Shown: positions 26,929 to 35,678 of the stretch, piece by piece
Numbering within the stretch: the first letter of the stretch is position 1
Layout of the letters: every line of letters begins with the position of its first letter
Assembly (NCBI GenBank): GCA_963775835.1
Contig: CAVZKV010000012.1
Coordinates: forward strand, 640,387-704,386
Direction: 5' to 3'
Length of the DNA stretch: 64,000 bases
DNA from: AWTP1-13 sp963775835
Lineage (GTDB): Bacteria; Pseudomonadota; Alphaproteobacteria; Rhizobiales; Hyphomicrobiaceae
Made by a program: the position numbers and the translations under genes
Notes under the pieces: model-generated
What the model was told of the DNA's origin: nothing
Database searches by the model: none
Seen by the model: only the letters and a program-made list of their open reading frames with translations

Positions 26929-27396
26929 ATGCCCCCGTCAAATCCCGCCCCCAGCATCGAGTACACCACCGAGCCCGCCCGCATCGACCTCGACCGCGTG
27001 CACGATTGGATCGCGCGCAAGAGCTATTGGGCCGGCCAGATGCCGCGCCGGGTCTTCGACCGGGCCGTCCGCGGCTCCTTGTGCTTTGCCGCCATCAAGG
27101 CCGGCGCCACCGTCGGCTTCTGCCGCGTGATCACGGATCGGGCGACTTTCGCCTACGTGTCCGACGTGTTCGTTGACCCCGACCATCGCGGCCAAGGTAT
27201 CGGCAAGGGGTTGATGGGCGTGGTCATGGCGCATCCCCATCTGCAAGATCTGCGGCGTTGGCTGCTGGTCACCGCCGACGCGCACGGGCTTTATGCCAAG
27301 CACGGGTTCGAGGCGCTGGCCACGCCCGAGCGCTTCATGGAGCGGTGCGATCCTCACGTCTATGCGCGCCTGGCGGCGGGGGACGCGCGGGTCTGA
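26929..27396 (+). CDS. GNAT family N-acetyltransferase
   Basis: Cytoplasmic acetyltransferase, 155 residues from MPPSNPAPSIEYTTEPARID. The acetyl-CoA-binding motif A is VFVDPDHRGQGIGKGLMGVV, and the late segment LYAKHGFEAL is the usual C-terminal motif. The Met at 26929 is chosen because the earlier in-frame start lies inside the terminator. The substrate is unknown. It appears to be a single gene, followed by an alternating purine-pyrimidine tract. Confidence 0.88.
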   Translation: MPPSNPAPSIEYTTEPARIDLDRVHDWIARKSYWAGQMPRRVFDRAVRGSLCFAAIKAGATVGFCRVITDRATFAYVSDVFVDPDHRGQGIGKGLMGVVMAHPHLQDLRRWLLVTADAHGLYAKHGFEALATPERFMERCDPHVYARLAAGDARV

Positions 27397-27407
27397 GACG
27401 CACCCAT

Positions 27408-27451
27408 TACACACATACACACATATGTGCGCGCGCACATAATGCGCGCGC
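27408..27451. repeat. Alternating pyrimidine-purine tract with an 18-bp perfect palindrome
   Basis: Positions 27408-27441 alternate pyrimidine and purine without a break for 34 bases (TACACACATACACACATATG, then TGCGCGCGCACATA). A second 10-base alternating block follows one base out of phase. Inside it, TATGTGCGCGCGCACATA at 27424-27441 is a perfect palindrome. Such tracts favour Z-DNA or cruciform structures. It lies between the GNAT stop and a convergent small gene. Confidence 0.85.
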
Positions 27452-27589
27452 CGCGTGCGGGTCGGCGCCGCCCGTGCGCCGGCCCAAGCGTGAACGCGCG
27501 TTGGCACAGACTTGAACGACCTTGGGGTAGCCTTGAGCCGCCTTGGGCAACAAGGGACCCGGCCGGTCCGCCTTATGCTGGACGTCGGC

Positions 27590-27793
27590 CTAAGCGCTTT
27601 TGTTCTTCATAGATTTGAGGCACTTGGCGCGAAACGTCTTGCGCGCCTTGCCGTGCAAACCCTTTTCATCGGCCTGCTTGGAGCATTCGAGCGATGCGGC
27701 ACTGCGCGCGGGCTGGTCTTTCGTTTGCGCCAAGGCGGCGCTGCCGGGGGCCAAGAGCCCGGTGAGGCAAAGGGCAATGACGGTGTTGCGCAT
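27590..27793 (-). CDS. PsiF repeat-like small secreted protein
   Basis: A 67-residue exported protein. The signal peptide MRNTVIALCLTGLLAPGSAA ends near LAQ. The mature part contains one PsiF-type repeat, ECSKQADEKGLHGKARKTFR followed by AKCLK, with the two conserved Cys. A ribosome site AAAGGAAA lies seven bases before the ATG at 27793. E. coli PsiF is a phosphate-starvation-induced protein of unknown function with two such repeats; this one has a single repeat. It stands alone. Confidence 0.82.
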   Translation of the reverse strand: MRNTVIALCLTGLLAPGSAALAQTKDQPARSAASLECSKQADEKGLHGKARKTFRAKCLKSMKNKSA

Positions 27794-28075
27794 AAGCGTT
27801 TCCTTTCGCGACAGGACCTGCAGCCAACACAAAACGCCCGGCAACGCTTTGGGTTCACCCCGCCCCAACAAAAGCTGCGCGGGCAAAACCGTCGATCGAT
27901 GGGCGCCGTGCCCGGGCTCCAATCGGGTGGGGAGGCCGGGCGCCCGGTTCAGCGTCACGGGAACCGCAGCCGGTGACGCCGCGGCCACAGGCAGCGGCAA
28001 ATCTTGGCCGTCGCGGTTTGGCTAAACCATTCGGCGCGACAATCGGGCATAGCCTGCGACGTGGATCGAATCGGC

Positions 28076-29059
28076 ATGGCTCGGACCCCTATAACGCGGG
28101 CGGCGCGGCGCCCTGGTTATGCCCGGGCGCTCGCGGCCGGGTGTGTCCTGCTGTTGGGCCTCAGTTGTAGCAACACGCATGGGGTCGCGGCGCCAGGGGC
28201 GCGCGGCACGCTCCTCAATGTGGGCTCGCGCGAGGCGCCGCTGCGGCTTTGGCTCGAGGAGGCGGGAAGCGGCGATCCCATCCTTTTCATTCACGGCCTC
28301 GGGGCCAATAGCTACAGTTGGCGGCACTTGGCGCCACCATTGGCCCGCACCCACCACGTACTCAGCGTCGATCTCAAGGGCTTTGGACGCTCCGATAAGC
28401 CCGTCGATGACGCCTACGGTGTGCTCGATCAGGCGCTCCTGTTGGAGACCCTCATCAAGCGCAAGGGGCTGCGGCATTTGACAATCGTCGGCCACTCCCT
28501 GGGCGGCGGCGTCGCGCTGGCGCTTACGGGCCATCTCAACCTGACCCAACCCGAAACCGTTGCGCGCCTGGTGCTCTTGGACAGCATCGCCTATCGACAA
28601 CCCGTGCCGCTGTTCATCGAGCTTTTGCGCACACCGGTGCTGGCCGACGTCGGCCTCTTGGCCACACCGCCGGAGCTTGAGGTCTACAAAGGTCTCTTTG
28701 CGGCCTACGCCGACCCGCAGAAGATCACCCTGGAGACGGTGCGCGCCTACGCCCGCCCCCTCTACGACCCCGGCGGCCGCCAGGCTCTGGTTAAGACCGC
28801 ACAGGGGATCATTCCTGCAAACCTGTCGACCCTGATTGCCAGGTATCGGACCATTCACCAGCCGACCCTGTTGATCTGGTGCAGCCAAGATCGCGTGGTC
28901 CCCCCGTGGGTGGGGCGCAGATTGGCACGGGCTCTGCCGCACGCTAGGCTTTCCCTGCTCAGGGGTTGCGGGCATGTCCCCCAAGAGGAAGTGCCGGCCG
29001 CGACGCTGGGCCTGATCAAGACCTTTCTGGAGGCGCGAGCTGAGGCGAGCCGCCCCTAA
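28076..29059 (+). CDS. Alpha/beta hydrolase, exported
   Basis: Alpha/beta-fold hydrolase, 327 residues. The N-terminus contains a hydrophobic export segment ending ALAAGCVLLLGLSC, possibly a lipobox although Gly at -3 is not ideal. The oxyanion motif is ILFIHGLGANSYSW, the nucleophile elbow GHSLGGG, the acid lies in IWCSQDRVVPP and the His in LLRGCGHVPQEE, so the triad is complete. The present stop TAA is formed at the boundary of the IS630 element; joining the flanks without the IS gives TAG at the same place, so the protein is not truncated. Confidence 0.87.
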   Translation: MARTPITRAARRPGYARALAAGCVLLLGLSCSNTHGVAAPGARGTLLNVGSREAPLRLWLEEAGSGDPILFIHGLGANSYSWRHLAPPLARTHHVLSVDLKGFGRSDKPVDDAYGVLDQALLLETLIKRKGLRHLTIVGHSLGGGVALALTGHLNLTQPETVARLVLLDSIAYRQPVPLFIELLRTPVLADVGLLATPPELEVYKGLFAAYADPQKITLETVRAYARPLYDPGGRQALVKTAQGIIPANLSTLIARYRTIHQPTLLIWCSQDRVVPPWVGRRLARALPHARLSLLRGCGHVPQEEVPAATLGLIKTFLEARAEASRP

Positions 29060-30114
29060 GCAGAGATTCTTTGGTCATCCAACAGATCGCGGTTTCTTTC
29101 CGAGTTCAAGTCCGTAACGGCAGCGCGGATGGCCAGATCGAGGGCTTGCGGATCGGTGAAGGTCTGGTGTGCGAGATGATGAGCCTTGAGGCCATGCCAG
29201 ACGACTCGATGTCGTTGAGCTCTGGCGCGTACTTCGGCAGCCATTCGACAGTGAGCCAATGGCTGCGCTCGGCGAGAGCAGCAAATGTCGCCTTACTGGT
29301 GTGGATCGGGCCGTTGTCGAGCACGATGACAACCGGCTTCGCAAGGCTTGCTGGGCACGGACCGTAGAGGGTGTCGATTTGCTCGAGGAGAGCGATGAAA
29401 TCGGCGCTGCGTTTGGTCGGGCTGGTGTGCACGATCAGCCGGCGCGCGACATAATCGAGGGCTCCCATCATGGCGATTTTCTTGGATTGCCCTGGTGCCG
29501 GCACCCTGAGGTCGGCGCCACGCTTGGCCCAGGCGCGCGCCAGATAAGGGTGGGTCAGCGCCTCGCTCTCGTCGGCGAACAGAAGCACAATGTCGCCGCC
29601 TCGGCTTGGGCCTTGCGCAAATGCAGGCGCAAGCCGACGCGATCGATCTCACCCGCGATCTGCCGGCCCTTCAGGGTGTGCCGCGGCCGCCGGAAGCGGA
29701 ACCCCCTTTTTTGCGTAGCACCTTGGAGAGCTGCGAGCGGGAGATCGATACGCCCTCCTGGCGTTTGATCTCCTCGGCAAGCCGCGCCAGTGTCCAGTTC
29801 GGTCGATCAGCGACGGGCTGGCTGAGCAACGGGCCAGCAACCTTGAGCGCGGCTTGCGCCTTCACCGGCGCAGGGCCCGATGCCACGCTCGCAGTCAGCG
29901 CGTCGATACCACCGGCCATGAAATCACTGCGCCACAGTCGCACCGTGTCCTCACGCACGCCGAACGCTTCGGAGATACGCTCACTCGTCCAGCCCGACAG
30001 CGTAAGTAAAATCGCGCGCGACCGGTCGGCCTGCGCACGATCCGTTCCTCCTGCCATTGCCCTCAGCGCTGTGCATTGTGCTTCCGTAGCCCTCACCGGA
30101 GATTTGCCAGCCAT
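29057..30114 (-). pseudogene. IS630-family transposase, frameshifted
   Basis: The N-terminal helix-turn-helix part (from 30114) includes LSGWTSERISEAFGVREDTV and ends in frame after LSKVLRKKG. From there the expected sequence FRFRRPRHTLKGRQIAGEID lies in another frame, then DIVLLFADESEALTHPYLAR in a third (from about 29605), and finally VVWHGLKAHHLAHQTFTDPQ back in the first frame (from about 29209). The DDE residues are all visible: FADES, VLDNGPIH and APELNDIE. The changes lie at an A6G5 run near 29707, near 29608 and near 29209. This is an inactive gene unless the reads are wrong. Confidence 0.82.
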
Positions 30115-30183
30115 GCCCCACCCCTCGAATCAGATGGGAACACGGAATCACATTCGCGATTGTTGGGATCCGGCAAATGCTTA
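29057..30183 (-). mobile_element. IS630-family insertion sequence, decayed
   Basis: About 1.13 kb containing one transposase gene on the minus strand. The left edge reads TAAGCA and the right edge TGCTTA, an inverted pair beginning with the TA dinucleotide that IS630 elements duplicate. Homology beyond these six bases is weak, so the terminal repeats are eroded or short. The left TA is the first two bases of the alpha/beta hydrolase stop codon. The transposase has three frame changes, so the copy should be inactive. Confidence 0.75.
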
Positions 30184-30261
30184 GCGTTGAGACGCCGGCG
30201 GCGCTTGCCTTTGCGGGCGCGACGATTTTAGCATGGCCGGCACCGCAGCGGAGTAGCGTCG

Positions 30262-30948
30262 ATGCAGCTCAACGCCGACTTTACCCGGCGGGTTGCCGTG
30301 CACGCGGCCGATCTTGCCTGGACGCCGTCGCCGATCGCCGGCGTGGAACGGCGCATGCTCGATCGCGTCGGCGGCGAGGTCGCTCGCGCCACCAGCATCG
30401 TGCGCTACGCGCCCAACAGCTGCTTTTCCGCCCACACGCACGATGGCGGTGAAGAATTTCTCGTGCTGGAGGGCATCTTTTCGGACGAGCACGGGGACTT
30501 CCCGGCCGGCGCCTACATCCGCAACCCGCCCACCTCCCGCCACACCCCGGGATCGCGATCGGGCTGCACCATCTTCGTCAAGCTGTGGCAGTTCCGCTTG
30601 GACGACCGCACGCAAGTCCGTATCGACACGGCGTCGAGGCCGTTTTGCCGCGACCCGGAGCAATCGGGCCTGGACCTGATGCCGTTGTTCCGCGACGCCC
30701 GCGAAGAGGTGCGCCTGGAACATTGGGCCCCGTCGAGCCGCATTGAGCGCAGGGCACCGGGCGGCCTCGAACTGTTGGTGCTCTCGGGTGGGTTTACCGA
30801 GGGCGGCGAAACCTTCAAACCGCAGTCGTGGCTGCGGTTGCCACCGGGGGCGAGCCTCAGCGCCAAGGCCGGGGCCGACGGCTGCCGGCTATGGGCGAAA
30901 CTTGGCCATCTCGCGCACGCGCAAACGGCTCCGCCGCAGGGCGGCTAG
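30262..30948 (+). CDS. ChrR-like double cupin protein
   Basis: A 228-residue protein with two cupin modules resembling the C-terminal domain of anti-sigma factor ChrR. The first has the metal-binding pattern SAHTHDGGEEFLVLEG and then GDFPAGAYIRNPPTSRHTPG. The second, LELLVLSGGFTEGGETFKPQ, lacks the HxH pair, so only the first should bind metal. No N-terminal zinc-binding anti-sigma domain and no neighbouring ECF sigma gene are present, so an enzyme or sensor role is as likely as an anti-sigma role. Its TAG stop overlaps the convergent amidohydrolase stop by four bases. Confidence 0.8.
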   Translation: MQLNADFTRRVAVHAADLAWTPSPIAGVERRMLDRVGGEVARATSIVRYAPNSCFSAHTHDGGEEFLVLEGIFSDEHGDFPAGAYIRNPPTSRHTPGSRSGCTIFVKLWQFRLDDRTQVRIDTASRPFCRDPEQSGLDLMPLFRDAREEVRLEHWAPSSRIERRAPGGLELLVLSGGFTEGGETFKPQSWLRLPPGASLSAKAGADGCRLWAKLGHLAHAQTAPPQGG

Positions 30949-32387
30949 CCTTTCAGGATCGGCAGCACCATGGGTGCCAACTGATCGGCGCTGCGGCCGG
31001 CCCAATCGAGCTTCGGCACCTCGCGCATTGAGCGCTTTTGCGCGTCTTCCAGGGCCTCCGCCGCCGCCCGATGGTCGATGGTGACCAGGCGTTGGTCGGC
31101 AACGACGCGCTGCCCGTCGACGTAGACATCACGCACCGCCCGATCGGCCGCCACGTAGAGCAGGCTTCTGAGCGGCTCGCGCATCGGCATCATCGCTGGG
31201 TCCTTGATGTCGACCAGGACGACGTCGGCCTTGGCGCCGACCTTCAGGCAGCCGATATCGTCGCGCAGCAGGGCTCGAGCGCCGCCCACGCTGCCGGCGT
31301 TGAAGACGTCGAGTGTGCTCACATCGTCGACGCTGCCGGCCACCGCGCGCGAGATCGTGAAGGCACTGCGCATTTCCTCGAGGAAATTGTGCGGGTAGGT
31401 GTCGGTGCCGATGCCGAGATGGATGCCCTCGCGGGCGTAGGCGCCAAAGGTGTTCATGGCGATGCCGCGTCGCATGAACACGGTCGGACAGTGCGCCACC
31501 GTAGCGCCCGCGTTGCGCAAAAGAGCAAGGTCGCCGCGTGTCGGCCAATGCAGCCAAGGGTGATGGTCGAGGAAGATACCGTGACCGATGATCGTCTGCC
31601 GGCCAAGCGCCCCGATCGCGTTGAGCCAAGCGATCGGCGTCTTGCCGTAGCGCCGGAACATCTCGTGGAACTCGTTGACGCTTTGGGAGGCGTGAATTTG
31701 TAAGGGCAGGCGGCGCTCGATGGCATAGTCGTAGGCATCGCGGATCAGCTCGGGCGAGCAGGTATCGATCTGCGCCGGGCACAGCATGCCGCTCAGGCGC
31801 TGGGAAGGGTGCTGTTGGGCAAGATCGATGAGCCGGCGGGCGCGCTCGAAAGCTTCGCGACCGGCCTTTTTGTCCCAGGCGTACTCGAGCTGATGCCCGT
31901 TCTTGGTAAACCAGCGCGCATCGCGAAACATCGGCGCGGCAACGGCGCGGATGCCGGATTCGGCCAAGGTGTCGAGCCAGCCTTCGAACGGAACCGATAG
32001 ATCGACGACGGTGGTGACGCCGCTGAGCAGGAGCTCGGCCAGGGCCACGCGCATGGCGGCAACGGCACCTTCGGCATCATTGTTGAAGACGGTGAGAAAC
32101 TCATAAAGCGAACTGTGCCAGAAGCCGGGGCTACGGGTCTCATCCGTGATGCCCTTGCGCAAGGGCTCGCTGGTCGGATGCGAATGGATGTTGACGAGGC
32201 CCGGCAGCAGCAACCGCCGCGAACAATCGACCTCGGTATCTGCCGCCTCCGGATAGCGCTTGCCAATGAAGACAATCTCGCTGCCGCGGATCGCCAAATC
32301 GACATCGCGCCGATAGACGTGGCTCGCGCGTTCTGCATCCCAGGCAATGAGCCAGGCCGCATTGCGAAAAACGGTGGTGTTGGACAT
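30945..32387 (-). CDS. Amidohydrolase (chlorohydrolase/TrzN-like or guanine deaminase-like)
   Basis: Metal-dependent hydrolase of subtype III, 480 residues, starting MSNTTVFRNAAWLIAWDAER. The first metal motif is PGLVNIHSHPTSEPL, the central His is in PLQIHASQSVNEFHEMF, the third in IIGHGIFLDHHPW and the catalytic Asp in LGIGTDTYPHNFLEEM. This fits chlorohydrolase and S-adenosylhomocysteine-deaminase-like enzymes. Candidates are deaminases or dechlorinases of N-heterocycles. It is downstream of the LysR gene in the same direction with 71 bases between, so the two may be co-transcribed. Confidence 0.88.
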   Translation of the reverse strand: MSNTTVFRNAAWLIAWDAERASHVYRRDVDLAIRGSEIVFIGKRYPEAADTEVDCSRRLLLPGLVNIHSHPTSEPLRKGITDETRSPGFWHSSLYEFLTVFNNDAEGAVAAMRVALAELLLSGVTTVVDLSVPFEGWLDTLAESGIRAVAAPMFRDARWFTKNGHQLEYAWDKKAGREAFERARRLIDLAQQHPSQRLSGMLCPAQIDTCSPELIRDAYDYAIERRLPLQIHASQSVNEFHEMFRRYGKTPIAWLNAIGALGRQTIIGHGIFLDHHPWLHWPTRGDLALLRNAGATVAHCPTVFMRRGIAMNTFGAYAREGIHLGIGTDTYPHNFLEEMRSAFTISRAVAGSVDDVSTLDVFNAGSVGGARALLRDDIGCLKVGAKADVVLVDIKDPAMMPMREPLRSLLYVAADRAVRDVYVDGQRVVADQRLVTIDHRAAAEALEDAQKRSMREVPKLDWAGRSADQLAPMVLPILKG

Positions 32388-32458
32388 CGGCGGCTCGATC
32401 TTGATGCAACAGCGCCGTCGGCGGGGCACGCCTCGGCCGGCGCCTATTGTCGCCTGCG

Positions 32459-33466
32459 TCAGGCGCGATGGGAAGCGCCTCGCGCCGGCCGTCGTGATGT
32501 GGGGGCGTTGGCACCCTTCAAGGCGCGGCCGTCGCAAACGCTTGCCGCGAGAGCACAAGCCTTAGATCCCGCCGAGCCGGGCAAGGCGCGCGCCTTGCCG
32601 GCGGCGTCGCGCCGCGCGCAATCGAGAAAGGCGGTCAGCGCGCTCGAGGCCAAGGCATCGCGACGGCGCACGAACAACGTCTCGGCCCGCGCCACCGCTC
32701 TTGGTAACGCGTGCACGCTGAGCTGATCCACCTGGCCGATCCGCTCAACGAGGCTGCGCGGCAACAGCGTGATGCCGAGACCGGCGCCGACGCACTTGCA
32801 GATCGCCTCGATGGTGCCAAACTCGAGCAGGCGCGGCGATTGGATGCCGCGTTTGGCCAGAAAACTCTCGAGCCGCTGCCGATAGGAACAGCCGGCCTTG
32901 AGGACGACGATGCGCGTGTCGCTTGCGCCGATGGCCGCGTCGAGCGAGGTCAAGCCCGGGGCGGCCAGCAGCACGAGCTCCTCGGTGAACATCGTGGCAA
33001 TGTCGAGCTCGCCGTGATCGACGGGGCCGCAGACGAAGGCCCCTTCCAAGCGGCGCGCGCGCACGGCCTCAATCAGCTCGGCGGTGGTCCCCGTGCGCAA
33101 GACCAGATCGACCTTTGGGAATGCCGCCACGAAGCGGGACAGCACCGGCGCCAGACGCAGGGCGGCCGTCGATTCCAGAGAACCGAGCGTCAGGCCACCC
33201 GCCGGCTCGCCGTCATCTTTGGCGGCGCGTTGCGCTTCGGCGAGCAAGTGCAGGATTTGCTCGGCATAGGGCAGCAGCCGCCGACCCGCGGCCGTTAGGG
33301 CAACACCCCGGCTGTGTCGATCAAACAGGGGGGAGCCGATATTGCGCTCCAGCGCGCGCACCCGTGCCGTGACGTTCGACTGCACCGTATTGAGCGCCTC
33401 TGCCGCGCGATTCATGCCGTTGCAGCGGGCAACCGTCGCAAAGATCTTGAGGTCCGACGTGTCCAT
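32459..33466 (-). CDS. LysR family transcriptional regulator
   Basis: A 335-residue regulator. The winged helix-turn-helix is at residues 1-60: MDTSDLKIFATVARCNGMNR, AAEALNTVQSNVTARVRALE. The effector domain follows from about residue 90 (GGLTLGSLESTAALRLAPVL) to about 290. The last 40 residues are Ala/Arg-rich and longer than usual. It is divergent from the nitronate monooxygenase-like gene and upstream of the amidohydrolase, so it probably controls both, through a T-N11-A box between the two starts. Confidence 0.9.
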   Translation of the reverse strand: MDTSDLKIFATVARCNGMNRAAEALNTVQSNVTARVRALERNIGSPLFDRHSRGVALTAAGRRLLPYAEQILHLLAEAQRAAKDDGEPAGGLTLGSLESTAALRLAPVLSRFVAAFPKVDLVLRTGTTAELIEAVRARRLEGAFVCGPVDHGELDIATMFTEELVLLAAPGLTSLDAAIGASDTRIVVLKAGCSYRQRLESFLAKRGIQSPRLLEFGTIEAICKCVGAGLGITLLPRSLVERIGQVDQLSVHALPRAVARAETLFVRRRDALASSALTAFLDCARRDAAGKARALPGSAGSKACALAASVCDGRALKGANAPTSRRPARGASHRA

Positions 33467-33499
33467 GCCCAGATCGCCCCTATAGCCTCGATCACTGGT

Positions 33500-33514
33500 A
33501 TCTCAGATTATGAT
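33500..33514. promoter_or_regulatory. Candidate LysR-type operator (ATC-N9-GAT)
   Basis: ATCTCAGATTATGAT fits the T-N11-A consensus with dyad arms. It is 33 bases upstream of the LysR start and 80 bases before the divergent nitronate monooxygenase start, a normal place for an activator site. An imperfect inverted repeat GATCG...CGATC follows at 33521-33542. Assigned by pattern only. Confidence 0.4.
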
Positions 33515-33594
33515 AGCAAAGATCGAAAGAAATCGCTCGATCGAATAGCGCCAAGCCGCCTATGGTGGCGCAGCCGGGTTGGCTGGAGATCACC

Positions 33595-34713
33595 ATGTGG
33601 CCTGATCGTCGTTACCTCGACCTCGTCGGCATCACGCAGCCGATCATCCAGGCGCCGATGGCAGGGGCAAATTTGGCCGAAATGGCAATCGCCGTGTCGC
33701 GGGCAGGAGGGCTTGGCTCGCTGCCCTGCGGCATGCTCAGCCTTGCTGCGGCCCGCAGCGAACTCGAGCGCGTCCGCCAGCAAACGCGGGGCCCGATCAA
33801 CGCCAACTTCTTTTGCCATACCACGCCGCATTCCGATCCCGCCCGCGACAGCCGCTGGCAGCAGCGACTTTCTCCCTATTACGCTGAGCTCGGTCTCGAC
33901 CCCGGGCCCGCCGCCGGCGCCAGCCGGGCCCCGTTCGACGCGGCCATGTGCGCGCTCATGGTCGAGCTGCGGCCCCGCGTCGTGAGCTTCCACTACGGCT
34001 TGCCCGAGGCGGCACTGCTGGCGCGGCTCAAGGCTGCCGGCGCAATCATTCAAGGCTCGGCGACCACGGTCGAGGAGGCCCGTTGGCTGGAAGCGCACGG
34101 CGCCGATGCCATCATTGCCCAGGGCTTGGAAGCCGGCGGCCATCGCGGCATGTTTCTGACGCGCGATCTCGGCGCCCAGGTGGGGACCCTGGCACTGGTG
34201 CCGCAGGTGGTGGATGCGGTGCGCGTTCCCGTCATCGCCGCCGGCGCGATCGCCGATGCGCGCGGGATCGTTGCCGCGCTCGCCTTGGGTGCCAGCGCGG
34301 TACAAATCGGCACCGCCTATCTCTTGTGCCACGAGGCCAAAATCTCTCAACCCTTTCGGGCGGCGCTGCGCGCGGCCAGGGATCAGAGCACCGTCCTCAC
34401 CAACGTTTTCAGTGGCCGCCCGGCCCGTGCGATCCGCAACCGCCTGATCAGCGAGGTGGGCCCCATCAGTTCTGAGGCGCCGCCATTCCCGCTGGCCGCG
34501 GCCAGCACGCAGCCGCTGCGCCTTGGCGCCGAAGCGCGCGGGTCGGCGGATTTCTCGCCCCTGCTCGCCGGCCAGGCCGCCGCTCTGGCGCGCGAGACGG
34601 GCGCGGGTGCGTTGACCCTGACGCTGGCAAACGAGGCCCGCTCCCTGCTGGCAAGGCTCGCAGGTGCCGGGCCGAGCCGCGCCCTGGGGCAGGTGCCGCA
34701 GGCGCCCGGGTAG
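33595..34713 (+). CDS. Nitronate monooxygenase family protein (NPD-like flavoenzyme)
   Basis: FMN-dependent TIM-barrel enzyme, 372 residues. The start MWPDRRYLDLVGITQPIIQA has GGAGATCACC directly upstream, so the Met 11 codons earlier is rejected. Family motifs are PIIQAPMAGANLAEMAIAVS, the flavin/phosphate region GLEAGGHRGMFL and VPVIAAGAIADARGIVAALA. Members oxidise alkyl nitronates, but many homologues are quinone reductases or have unknown function. It is divergent from the LysR gene. Confidence 0.88.
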   Translation: MWPDRRYLDLVGITQPIIQAPMAGANLAEMAIAVSRAGGLGSLPCGMLSLAAARSELERVRQQTRGPINANFFCHTTPHSDPARDSRWQQRLSPYYAELGLDPGPAAGASRAPFDAAMCALMVELRPRVVSFHYGLPEAALLARLKAAGAIIQGSATTVEEARWLEAHGADAIIAQGLEAGGHRGMFLTRDLGAQVGTLALVPQVVDAVRVPVIAAGAIADARGIVAALALGASAVQIGTAYLLCHEAKISQPFRAALRAARDQSTVLTNVFSGRPARAIRNRLISEVGPISSEAPPFPLAAASTQPLRLGAEARGSADFSPLLAGQAAALARETGAGALTLTLANEARSLLARLAGAGPSRALGQVPQAPG

Positions 34714-34898
34714 CTGCGCCAATTCCAGCCCGGCTTCGCAAGCCCCTCGTCTCGACGCCCCTACTCTGTGCACGGCAACCTGGCGCCGCGTGCAAGCAAA
34801 CAGATCGATGCGATCGCGCCGCCGCCAGCACATAACAAGCTTGCCAAAAGAAACGGGCCTGCACCGACCCCATGCGCATGATTGGGGAGGGAAATGCC

Positions 34899-35150
34899 AT
34901 GACGGTCGCTATTTCTGATCGACCTTTTGCCTGGTGGAAGGAACCGACTAAGGACCAGTGGTTGGCGTTATCGGCCGGGTTTCTCGGCTGGATGCTCGAC
35001 GCCTTCGACTTCACCATTTTTCTGATCATGATGCCGATCAGTCAGGAGTTCGGCGTTCCCCTGGCCTTGGCCACCGGCACGGTCACCTTCACCCTTTGGC
35101 TGCGCCTGTTGGGGGCGTTCGGCTCCGGCGCGCGCCTTGCCGCGCGCTAG
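34899..35150 (+). pseudogene. MFS transporter, N-terminal fragment
   Basis: About 83 residues from MTVAISDRPFAWWKEPTKDQ, with a GGAGGG ribosome site. It contains the first membrane segment typical of AAHS/sialate-type MFS proteins, LSAGFLGWMLDAFDFTIFLI, and the start of the second, GTVTFTLWLRLLGAFGSG. Intact relatives continue with WLADRxGRK and ten more helices; here the frame ends in GARLAAR and stop. The next bases belong to the convergent VOC gene. The remaining 80 percent of the transporter is missing, so this should not be functional. Confidence 0.75.
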
Positions 35151-35509
35151 CCCTTCTTCGCCTGCCAAAGACCCAGCATCGCGCCCGTGGGATCACTGAT
35201 GATGCTGAACGAGCCGGCGCCTTTTATCTCCGCCACCTCCTTTACCACCTTCGCCCCGAGCGACTTGGCCTTATTCGTTGCCGCCTTGACGTCGGGGACA
35301 TCGACATAGGCCACCCACAGGGAGGGAGAATTCGGCATCGGGTTTTTCATCAGCCCACCGCCGGTGCCGTCGCCGACCCGGATCATGGTGTAGGTCATGT
35401 CTCCCATGTCCATGTCTTCAAGCTTCCAATCGAACAGTTGGCCATAGAAGGCTTTGGCTTTGCCAACGTCGGTTGCCATCAGTTCCATATGCACGAAGGG
35501 ATTGCCCAT
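35147..35509 (-). CDS. VOC family (glyoxalase-like) protein
   Basis: A 120-residue vicinal oxygen chelate protein starting MGNPFVHMELMATDVGKAKA. It has the typical betaalphabetabetabeta pair: FYGQLFDWKLEDMDMGDMTY and, in the second half, LWVAYVDVPDVKAATNKAKS and SFSIISDPTGAMLGLWQ. AGAGGTT precedes the start. The subgroup (CGA-like and hydroxylase-like VOC proteins) has mostly unknown functions. Its stop overlaps the MFS fragment stop by four bases. Confidence 0.88.
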   Translation of the reverse strand: MGNPFVHMELMATDVGKAKAFYGQLFDWKLEDMDMGDMTYTMIRVGDGTGGGLMKNPMPNSPSLWVAYVDVPDVKAATNKAKSLGAKVVKEVAEIKGAGSFSIISDPTGAMLGLWQAKKG

Positions 35510-35678
35510 GACGAACCTCTCAGAAAAAAACACCCCCGCTTGCCACGAGTTAAACCGTTTGCCGGGGATGGCCGTTCCACTTGGGCTCGGCTGGAGATTT
35601 TTCACGCCGCAGCACCTGCCCACGCCTCCGCTGCAAGGCCTCGGCTCGGCCAGCTCAGTCCCTGCCGGCCAGGCAAGC

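Noticed and set aside
29700..29715. A6G5 run in the IS630 transposase as a programmed frameshift site
   Set aside because: Two further frame changes exist downstream, so a single programmed shift would not give a full protein; decay is the simpler reading. Many IS630 transposases are read in one frame.
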